In this document: positions 13,752 through 19,920 of the stretch, piece by piece
Position numbering within the stretch: position 1 is the first letter of the stretch
How the letters are laid out: every line of letters starts with the position of its first letter
DNA from: Flavobacteriaceae bacterium UBA6231
Lineage (GTDB): Bacteria > Bacteroidota > Bacteroidia > Flavobacteriales > Flavobacteriaceae
NCBI GenBank assembly: GCA_002441545.1
Contig: DJWL01000116.1
Coordinates: 7,036-26,955 of the forward strand
Reading direction: 5' to 3'
DNA: 19,920 nt
Program-made: the position numbers and the translations under genes
The notes under the pieces: model-generated
Told to the model about the DNA's origin: nothing
The model's database searches: none
Seen by the model: the letters and a program-made list of their open reading frames with translations, nothing else

Positions 13752-15716
13752 ATGTCAGATAATAAACTTTGGGAAGGTTCTAAATCATTTAAATTAAATA
13801 GCCATTTATATAATTATCAAAAATGGTTAAAAAGTAACCTTGGCCTTAACTTTAATTCTTATGAAGACATATGGCAATGGTCTGTTAATAATACCAGTGA
13901 TTTTTGGAAAAGCATTTGGGATTATTTCAATGTCATTTCATATAGCAATTACGATTCTGTTTTAACAATGACCTCCATGCCAGATTTTAAATGGTTTAAT
14001 GGTGCCAAGCTTAACTATTCCGAGCACATTTTTAGACATGCTCACCACAAACAACCGGCAATCATTTTTAGCAACGAACAAGGCGATTATTTAGAATTGT
14101 CTTGGAAGGATTTAAAGGAAAAAGTGGCCTCCATGGCTTCGTATTTAAAATCAATAGGTGTTAGCAAAGGAGATTGTGTGGTGGCTTTTTTACCAAATGT
14201 TCCAGAAGCAACTATTTCATTTTTAGCTGCAAATTCTATTGGTGCCATTTGGTCAAGTACATCTCCGGATTTTGGAACTGAAAGTGTTATTGATAGATTT
14301 GCTCAAATTAAACCTAAGGTTTTTATAACTGTTGACGGCTATTTTTATAACGGAAAACCTCATGATAAAACCAACATTGCCATAGATATTGCAAAAGCAT
14401 TGCCTACTTTAAAGCAAGTTATTGTTTTGCCCTACTTAAACAAAAAAGATATATCTGCTTTCCCGAAAGATTTTATAAGCATCAATACTGTTTTTGAAAC
14501 GTTTCAAGATGAATTGGTTTTTGAACCTGTAGATTTTAATCATCCTATTTGGGTTTTATATTCTTCAGGAACCACAGGCTTGCCTAAAGCGATTGTTCAC
14601 TCTCATGGTGGTATTTTATTAGAACACTTAAAATACATGGCTTTTCATAATGACACACATCAAGGTGAATGTTTCTTTTGGTACACCACAACAGGATGGA
14701 TGATGTGGAACTTTTTACAATCTGCTTTATTAATGGGCGCAACCATTGTATTGTATGATGGAAGTCCAACATATCCAAATTTTAACAAGCTTTGGGAGTT
14801 TTCAGAAAATGTTAAGATAACCCATTTTGGTACCAGTGCGCCTTTTTTAGTAGCAAGCATGAAAAACAACATAGCTCCAAAAAATCAATATAACTTAAGT
14901 TCATTGCGTTCAATAAGTTCAACAGGAGCTCCTTTACCTTTTGAAGCTTTTGAGTATGTTTATGAAAACATAAAATCTGATGTATGGTTATGTTCCATGG
15001 CCGGCGGAACAGACGTTTGTACTGCCTTTGTGGGTGGCACACCTTTTTATGCCGTTCATTCAGGTGAAATTCAATGTAAGGCTTTGGGTGTTTCATTATA
15101 TGCCTATGATGATAACGGACAACCCATTGAAGACGATTTGGGTGAAATGGTGATAGATAAACCGATGCCTTCAATGCCAATATATTTTTGGAACGATGAT
15201 AACAACAAACGCTATAAAGAAAGCTATTTTGAATATTACCCAGGAAAATGGAGACATGGTGATTTTATAAAAATTAATTCCAAAACACATGGGATTGTCA
15301 TTTATGGTAGATCTGACGCAACATTAAACCGTCACGGAATTAGAATTGGCACGAGTGAGATTTATAGATGCATCAATAAAATAAAGTCCATAGAAGACTC
15401 TCTTATTGTCAATTTAGAACTTGAAGGAGGACAACATTATATGCCATTATTTGTAAAGATGAAACCCTCATATAAATTAACCAATGAAATAAAATCAGAA
15501 ATAAATGAACAGCTTAAAAAGGAATATACACCAAGGCATGTACCCGATGAGATTATTGAAGTTCCTGATATTCCTTATACCATAAGTGGAAAGAAAATGG
15601 AAGCTCCTATTAAAAAGATTTTACTTAAAATGCCTTTTGAAAAATCAATCAATGTGGATTCTATGAAAAACCCTGAATCAGTTGATTTCTTTGTAGAGTT
15701 TGCAAAAACAATTTAA
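13752..15716 (+). CDS. Acetoacetyl-CoA synthetase (acetoacetate--CoA ligase)
   Basis: The 654-aa enzyme belongs to the ANL adenylate-forming superfamily and activates acetoacetate to acetoacetyl-CoA with ATP and CoA. The N-terminal region has the family-specific WQWSVNNTSDFWKSIWDYF (42-60) and MPDFKWFNGAKLNYSEH. The ATP-binding loop is YSSGTTGLPKA (270-280), followed by HSHGGILLEHLKYM and WYTTTGWMMWNF. The C-terminal adenylation lysine is K614 in ISGKKMEAPIKKIL. Length and N-terminal features separate it from acetyl-CoA synthetase. It likely feeds ketone-body or leucine-derived acetoacetate, or polyester monomers, into central metabolism. Its stop codon overlaps that of the convergent penicillin-binding protein gene. 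Confidence 0.93.
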   Translation: MSDNKLWEGSKSFKLNSHLYNYQKWLKSNLGLNFNSYEDIWQWSVNNTSDFWKSIWDYFNVISYSNYDSVLTMTSMPDFKWFNGAKLNYSEHIFRHAHHKQPAIIFSNEQGDYLELSWKDLKEKVASMASYLKSIGVSKGDCVVAFLPNVPEATISFLAANSIGAIWSSTSPDFGTESVIDRFAQIKPKVFITVDGYFYNGKPHDKTNIAIDIAKALPTLKQVIVLPYLNKKDISAFPKDFISINTVFETFQDELVFEPVDFNHPIWVLYSSGTTGLPKAIVHSHGGILLEHLKYMAFHNDTHQGECFFWYTTTGWMMWNFLQSALLMGATIVLYDGSPTYPNFNKLWEFSENVKITHFGTSAPFLVASMKNNIAPKNQYNLSSLRSISSTGAPLPFEAFEYVYENIKSDVWLCSMAGGTDVCTAFVGGTPFYAVHSGEIQCKALGVSLYAYDDNGQPIEDDLGEMVIDKPMPSMPIYFWNDDNNKRYKESYFEYYPGKWRHGDFIKINSKTHGIVIYGRSDATLNRHGIRIGTSEIYRCINKIKSIEDSLIVNLELEGGQHYMPLFVKMKPSYKLTNEIKSEINEQLKKEYTPRHVPDEIIEVPDIPYTISGKKMEAPIKKILLKMPFEKSINVDSMKNPESVDFFVEFAKTI

Positions 15717-18040
15717 AATTCTAAATCATCGGGAATATCATCCCCAGTCTTGTTTCCATCACTATTGTTTGATGAAGCATTCGTGCAATCTACATTTATA
15801 GAAAGATCTTTAGGGACATCAAAATCTGCCATTGAAACGTTTAAGTCTTTATCGGCGTAACAACTTTTCATATAAATACCCCAAATTGGTAACGCCATAG
15901 CAGCTCCTTGCCCGTAAGTAATGGTTCTAAAATGAGCAGCTCTATCTTCAGCGCCAACCCAAACACCAGTTACCAAATTAGGAACCATTCCCATAAACCA
16001 ACCATCACTTTGGTTTTGTGTGGTTCCTGTTTTCCCAGCAATAGGGTTTGTAAAGGCATAAGGGTAACCTGTTATAATTTCTTTATAAACGCCATAAGGC
16101 TCTCCTGTTCTTCTTAATCTGGCTCCAGAACCTGATTGCGTTACACCTTCCATAAGTTTTACTGTTACATAAGCCGTTTCTTCACTTAAAACATCTTTGG
16201 TTTCTGGTGTAAATTGATATAAAACAGTATCATTTTTATCAACTATAGTAGTAACCATTACTGGTTTTGTATATACACCTTTATTAGCAAAAGTTGAGTA
16301 CGCACCAACCATTTCATAAACGCTTAAATCTGCTGTTCCTAATGCTATGGAAGGCACTGGAGGCACTTCTGATTCAACACCTAATTTTTTTACTAAATCG
16401 ACCACTGGTTGTGGGCCAACTTTATCCATAACTCTGGCAGTAATGGTATTAACAGAATTTGCCAAAGCAGCTTTTAAAGTCATTGATCCACCATAATCTC
16501 CATCAGAATTTTTTGGAGACCATGATTCAGGATTTCCAAATTTACCGGCTTCAATGGTTATTTGCGACCTTGGAAGAATATCACAAGGCGATAAATGTAA
16601 CTGGTCTATGGCAGCAGCATACACAAAAGGTTTAAAAGTTGACCCTACTTGACGCTTACCTACTTTAACATGATCATATTGAAAATGTCTGTAATTAATT
16701 CCTCCAACCCAAGCTTTTACATGTCCTGTTTGTGGATCCATTGACATTAAGCCTGTATGTAAAAATGATTTATAATAACGCATAGAATCAATAGGCTTCA
16801 TGATAGTATCAATCTCTCCTTTCCAAGAAAAAATACTCATCTGAGTTGGCTTATAAAAAGATGCTTTTATTTCTGCGTCCGACTTGTCTAAATCATATTT
16901 CATCTTTCTCCAACGTTCAGACTGTTTCATGGAACGATTCATCAAAGCTTCAATTTCACTTTGGTCAAGTTCTAAAAATGGTGCTGTAGGGTTTCTGCTA
17001 GGTGTGTTCTGGTTAAAAAACTCAGCTTGCAACCTTGGCATGTGTTGTTGAACTGCATCTTCGGCATATTGTTGCATTCTGGAATCAATTGTTGTGTAAA
17101 CTTTTAACCCATCGTTATATAAACTATATTTTGTGCCATCTGGTTTAGGATTGTTTTTTATCCAATCTTTCATAAACCCATCTAAATAGGTTCTAAAATA
17201 AGTGGCTATTCCTTCACGATGGGACTCTGGATTATAATTTAAATCTAATTCTGTTTTTTGCAGTGAATCTTTTACTTGCTCAGTTATATAATCGTACTTT
17301 TCCATTTGAGCTAAGACTACATTTCGTCTGTTTTTAACTCCAATTGGGTTTTTGTTAGGTCTAGGATTATATAGGGATGAATTTTTGAACATCCCAACCA
17401 ACATGGCTGATTCTTTTAAATCTAAATCTTTAGGTTCTTTGCCAAAATAAATTCTTGAAGCACTTCTAATACCATCGGCGTTGTTTCCAAAATCGTAAAT
17501 ATTAAAATATTGAGCTATGATTTCTTCTTTGGTATATTGTCTTTCTAAGCGTATGGCAATAATCCATTCCTTTATTTTTTGGGTTAATCGTCCTAAAGTG
17601 TTTTTAGAACCTTCACCATGAAATAATTGTTTTGCTAATTGTTGCGAAATAGTACTTGCTCCTCCACCTTTACCTAATTTAAAAACGGCTCTTAAAGTTC
17701 CTCTTGCGTCTATACCAGAATGATCATAATATCTTGCATCTTCTGTTGCAATTAAAGCATCTACCAAATGTTTTGGCAATTCATCAAAAGCTATTGGCGT
17801 ACGGTTATCATTTAAATAAAATTTTCCTAGTGTTTTTCCGTCAGATGAAATTATTTCTGTAGCTAAATTTGTATCTGTGTTTTCTAATTGTGTATGATCT
17901 GGAAGTTCTCCAAAAACTCCCCAAGATCCTAACGTAAATACTAATATTACAAATAGAATTCCTGCTGAAAATAACATCCAAAACCAACGCACATATGTAT
18001 CAAATTCATGATTGTTTTCTGTTTGTTTTGCTTTTGCCAT
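15713..18040 (-). CDS. Penicillin-binding protein 1A (bifunctional transglycosylase/transpeptidase)
   Basis: This 775-aa class A PBP polymerises lipid II into glycan strands and cross-links the peptides in the periplasm. A transmembrane anchor spans about residues 18-40. The GT51 domain shows the catalytic E100 in ATEDARYYDHSGID, GGGASTISQQLAKQLF (125-140) and RLERQYTKEEIIAQYFN (164-180). The transpeptidase domain has the nucleophile motif STFK (S467-K470), SVN (S529-N531) and KTGT (670-673). The tail is acidic and disordered-looking. Length is ordinary. It is last in the leftward ricT-like, gldH, PBP group, starting 8 nt after the gldH stop. Confidence 0.96.
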   Translation of the reverse strand: MAKAKQTENNHEFDTYVRWFWMLFSAGILFVILVFTLGSWGVFGELPDHTQLENTDTNLATEIISSDGKTLGKFYLNDNRTPIAFDELPKHLVDALIATEDARYYDHSGIDARGTLRAVFKLGKGGGASTISQQLAKQLFHGEGSKNTLGRLTQKIKEWIIAIRLERQYTKEEIIAQYFNIYDFGNNADGIRSASRIYFGKEPKDLDLKESAMLVGMFKNSSLYNPRPNKNPIGVKNRRNVVLAQMEKYDYITEQVKDSLQKTELDLNYNPESHREGIATYFRTYLDGFMKDWIKNNPKPDGTKYSLYNDGLKVYTTIDSRMQQYAEDAVQQHMPRLQAEFFNQNTPSRNPTAPFLELDQSEIEALMNRSMKQSERWRKMKYDLDKSDAEIKASFYKPTQMSIFSWKGEIDTIMKPIDSMRYYKSFLHTGLMSMDPQTGHVKAWVGGINYRHFQYDHVKVGKRQVGSTFKPFVYAAAIDQLHLSPCDILPRSQITIEAGKFGNPESWSPKNSDGDYGGSMTLKAALANSVNTITARVMDKVGPQPVVDLVKKLGVESEVPPVPSIALGTADLSVYEMVGAYSTFANKGVYTKPVMVTTIVDKNDTVLYQFTPETKDVLSEETAYVTVKLMEGVTQSGSGARLRRTGEPYGVYKEIITGYPYAFTNPIAGKTGTTQNQSDGWFMGMVPNLVTGVWVGAEDRAAHFRTITYGQGAAMALPIWGIYMKSCYADKDLNVSMADFDVPKDLSINVDCTNASSNNSDGNKTGDDIPDDLEF

Positions 18041-18048
18041 ACTTAAAA

Positions 18049-18543
18049 TTAATTGCTTGTTGGATTTTCCAATCTAAAACCAATATCTGTAATGCCTTCA
18101 AGTGAAACAACACCGTTTACCTTGCCGTTTTCTCTCATAGCATGTTGAATATTTATCGTGTATTCTCCTGATTCTTTAAACACAACGTTCTCTTTGTACC
18201 AAAGCTTGTTCTCTTTAATATCCATAAGACCTGTGCCTAATAATTTTCCACTTGGATCAGCCATTCTATATTCTAAAGTATCTTTAATGGTTTTACCATG
18301 TGGAAACACCATTTCAACAATTAAAAATATGTTACTGTACTTGTAATTATTTGTGTTTCTTAAATTCACAAATAAATTATATGCCTTTGTTGAATCTGGT
18401 GGATTTATTTTAAACGAAATTATTGAATCTTTATTCCATCCGTCAGGGACAGATTTATATTGGTCATAAACCCGCTTTGAATCACAAGATATCACAATAA
18501 AAGAAAAGGCCAAAACAAATAACAATACACTATTTCGCATCAT
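18049..18543 (-). CDS. gldH: Gliding motility lipoprotein GldH
   Basis: The product is a 164-aa lipoprotein with a signal peptide and lipobox: FVLAFSFIVISC, with the lipidated cysteine at C20 followed by DS. The mature part matches GldH (KRVYDQYKSVPDGWNKDSI near the start, DPSGKLLGTGLMDIKENKLW in the middle). GldH is one of the proteins needed for gliding and associated with the type IX secretion machinery in Flavobacterium johnsoniae. I chose the ATG at 18543 (18540 is a second ATG one codon on), since an upstream in-frame start would add a charged extension ahead of the signal peptide. The gene overlaps the end of the upstream ricT-like gene by 14 nt. Its presence does not prove the strain glides, because homologues occur in non-gliding relatives. 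Confidence 0.92.
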   Translation of the reverse strand: MMRNSVLLFVLAFSFIVISCDSKRVYDQYKSVPDGWNKDSIISFKINPPDSTKAYNLFVNLRNTNNYKYSNIFLIVEMVFPHGKTIKDTLEYRMADPSGKLLGTGLMDIKENKLWYKENVVFKESGEYTINIQHAMRENGKVNGVVSLEGITDIGFRLENPTSN

Positions 18544-19702
18544 TTTTAGCGTTTTGAGGTTTTCTTTTATTTTTATTGTTTCTTTTATTTTTACGTTTAT
18601 TATTGGGTTTTGGACTATCAAAGCGTGTTAAACTATCTTGACCAACAACGTTTTCAAATTCGGTTTTAGTATCTTCCATCAACTCTGAAGCGTATTCTTC
18701 TAAGCTAGCAACCTTTTTGTTTTTTTTATTTAGACTGATAATTTCATTAGCTTGGTCGGTAGTAATTTTATGCCAATTCATCCATTCGCCTTCATATGCA
18801 TACCACATATGTCCTTTGAAAATATCTGTTTTTTGGCACACAGCAGTACCTTTTTCTGTTTGAAGTTTTATTTCTGTTTTAGGAAACCCTTTTAATGCAT
18901 CTAAATATGTGTCTAATTCATAATTTAAACAGCATTTTAATTTACCACATTGTCCTGCTAGTTTTTGAGGGTTTAATGATAGTTGCTGATATCTTGCAGC
19001 TGAAGTACTTACTGAACGGAAGTCTGTTAACCAAGTTGAGCAACATAATTCTCTTCCACATGAACCAATACCACCAAGTCTTGAAGCTTCTTGGCGAAAG
19101 CCCACTTGTTTCATTTCAATACGAGTTCTAAACTCTTTTGCAAAAAGCTTAATAAGCTCTCTAAAATCTACCCTGTCTTCAGCTGTATAATAAAAAGTAG
19201 CTTTACTGGCATCTCCTTGGAATTCAATGTCAGAAATTTTCATTGCCAATTTTAAGTCGATAGCAAATTGACGCGCTTTAACCTTCATAGGTTCTTCCTT
19301 GTCTCTGGCATCAGACCAAATATCAATATCTTTTTGACTGGCTTTCCTGTAAATTTTTAAAATTTCATCACCTTCTTGAGAAAAGTTTTTACGTTTCATT
19401 TGAACGCGTACTAATTCACCAGTAAGAGTAACCATACCAATATCGTGACCAGATTGCGCTTGTGTTGCTACAACATCACCAATACTTAATGTTAAATTTT
19501 CAGTGTTTTTATAGTAGTGCTTTCTTCCGTTTTTAAAACGAACCTCAACCCAATCAAAAGGTTTTTCTCCGTTAGGAAGTGACATGTTTGCAAGCCAATC
19601 AAAAACCGTAAGTTTATTACAACTATCGGTGCCACAAGTGCCATTGTTTTTACATCCTTTTGGTGGACTGCCATCTTCAGTTGAACAACTGTTACAAGCC
19701 AT
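18530..19702 (-). CDS. RicT/YaaT-like PSP1-domain protein, Cys-rich
   Basis: The 390-aa cytoplasmic protein carries a PSP1 C-terminal domain. Six cysteines cluster in GSCGRELCCSTWL (C215, C220, C221) and GQCGKLKCCLNYE (C252, C257, C258), flanked by MKQVGFRQEASRLGGIG. An N-terminal Cys-rich tip adds C3, C6, C17, C23 and C28, suggesting a metal or Fe-S site. The last 25 residues are Lys/Asn-rich, consistent with RNA or ribosome contact. In Bacillus the homologue RicT works with RicA and RicF in an Fe-S complex that affects RNase Y processing; whether Bacteroidetes members do so is unknown. It is first of the leftward group with gldH and the PBP gene, and its stop overlaps the gldH start. Confidence 0.9.
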   Translation of the reverse strand: MACNSCSTEDGSPPKGCKNNGTCGTDSCNKLTVFDWLANMSLPNGEKPFDWVEVRFKNGRKHYYKNTENLTLSIGDVVATQAQSGHDIGMVTLTGELVRVQMKRKNFSQEGDEILKIYRKASQKDIDIWSDARDKEEPMKVKARQFAIDLKLAMKISDIEFQGDASKATFYYTAEDRVDFRELIKLFAKEFRTRIEMKQVGFRQEASRLGGIGSCGRELCCSTWLTDFRSVSTSAARYQQLSLNPQKLAGQCGKLKCCLNYELDTYLDALKGFPKTEIKLQTEKGTAVCQKTDIFKGHMWYAYEGEWMNWHKITTDQANEIISLNKKNKKVASLEEYASELMEDTKTEFENVVGQDSLTRFDSPKPNNKRKNKRNNKNKRKPQNAKNDAK

Positions 19703-19718
19703 ATTTTTTATATGTTGA

Positions 19719-19744
19719 ATTCGTTAATAAAAATTATTACGAAT
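19719..19744. repeat. Inverted repeat just upstream of the ricT-like gene
   Basis: ATTCGTTAATAA (19719-19730) and TTATTACGAAT (19734-19744) pair along 11 bp with a single 1-nt bulge and a 3-nt AAA loop. The near edge is 17 nt from the ATG at 19702, so the repeat would lie in the leader or core promoter of the ricT-like, gldH, PBP group. It could be an operator or a structured 5' leader. Confidence 0.45.
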
Positions 19745-19765
19745 GAAGGTTTATAATTATTTTTT

Positions 19766-19792
19766 AGATTCCCGCATTCGCGAGAATGACAA
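19766..19792. repeat. GC-rich intergenic hairpin, probable dispersed repeat
   Basis: The core ATTCCCGCATTCGCGAGAAT pairs ATTCCCGC with GCGAGAAT around a 4-nt loop, with one C/A mismatch that becomes a G-U pair in minus-strand RNA. It is followed by GACAA and stands out in very AT-rich surroundings. The sequence resembles the CATTCCCGCGAAAGCGGGAATC-like palindromic elements (here described by their core) scattered between genes in many bacterial genomes. Copy number in this genome cannot be judged from one window. Confidence 0.55.
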
Positions 19793-19803
19793 TCAGATCG
19801 GTC

Positions 19804-19824
19804 TTTTGAAATATAATTTCAAAA
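19804..19824. repeat. Perfect AT-rich palindrome
   Basis: TTTTGAAAT and ATTTCAAAA form a perfect 9-bp stem around ATA. In the leftward direction the T-run precedes rather than follows the stem, so it is not a standard terminator for a leftward transcript, and rightward it is followed by A residues. Its role is unknown. Confidence 0.35.
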
Positions 19825-19920
19825 AAACTTCTCGAGGTAAAGATAAGATTATTATGTGTACTTTAAAATAGAAGTTTTATTATCATCGATACTAAATCAT
19901 TTTAACACTAATAATCTTAA

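Larger units (their letters stand above)
19703..19920. other. Intergenic region upstream of the ricT-like gene
   Basis: This 218-nt AT-rich end of the window shows no gene on either strand. It contains three inverted repeats (19719-19744, 19766-19792, 19804-19824) and must include the promoter of the leftward ricT-like group, unless that group is read from a gene beyond the right edge. I see no convincing TAnnTTTG element close to the ATG at 19702. Confidence 0.6.

Noticed and set aside
14812..15180. 122-codon leftward open frame inside the acetoacetyl-CoA synthetase gene
   Set aside because: It is opposite a strongly conserved gene, is rich in His, Arg and Leu unlike the neighbours, and shows no domain.
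18544..18621. Longer gldH reading with 26 extra N-terminal residues
   Set aside because: The extension is charged, comes before a complete lipoprotein signal peptide, and overlaps deeply with the ricT-like gene.
19804..19824. Rho-independent terminator reading of the AT-rich palindrome
   Set aside because: The T-run is on the wrong side for a leftward transcript, and A residues follow it rightward.

Overview
The window looks like a low-GC Flavobacteriaceae (Bacteroidetes) chromosome. The base composition is AT-rich, promoters resemble the Bacteroidetes pattern (TTG about 20 nt upstream of TAnnTTTG), genes mostly lack clear Shine-Dalgarno sequences, and a gliding-motility lipoprotein gene (gldH) lies beside a Cys-rich RicT/PSP1 gene. 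No tRNA, rRNA, CRISPR array, insertion sequence or phage gene was seen. The content is mainly core metabolism, with a few intruding or accessory pieces.

Positions 1-9610 hold a haem biosynthesis cluster around a divergent promoter region (1267-1435). Leftward are an AraC-family regulator with a PchR-like layout, a possible 50-aa protein, and the first 19 codons of ferrochelatase (hemH). Rightward are hemA, a hemC-hemD fusion, a four-helix-bundle (S23/IVS-type) gene flanked by heptanucleotide repeats, hemE, a GNAT acetyltransferase, the Na+/H+ antiporter gene nhaA, hemF and hemB. Together they cover glutamyl-tRNA reduction (HemA), ALA to porphobilinogen (HemB), porphobilinogen to uroporphyrinogen III (HemC and HemD), decarboxylation (HemE), aerobic oxidation (HemF) and iron insertion (HemH). 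Glutamate-1-semialdehyde aminomutase and protoporphyrinogen oxidase are not in the window.

Positions 9632-13329 are a tightly packed rightward group: a secreted serine beta-lactamase-like hydrolase, an O6-methylguanine-DNA methyltransferase, a membrane-anchored serine hydrolase and a DEDDy 3'-5' exonuclease. Next comes a 422-nt gap with a strong inverted repeat and a possible 42-aa leftward gene. Acetoacetyl-CoA synthetase (13752-15716) then converges on a leftward group read in the order ricT-like, gldH, class A penicillin-binding protein (19702 to 15713). The terminal gap (19703-19920) holds several inverted repeats, including a GC-rich hairpin unlike the surrounding AT-rich DNA.

The least ordinary things are the heptad repeats on both sides of the four-helix-bundle gene, the palindrome and promoter signals between the AraC gene and hemA, two small unrecognised reading frames, and a headless signal-peptide-like relic after hemE. 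I found no clearly new multi-gene system.
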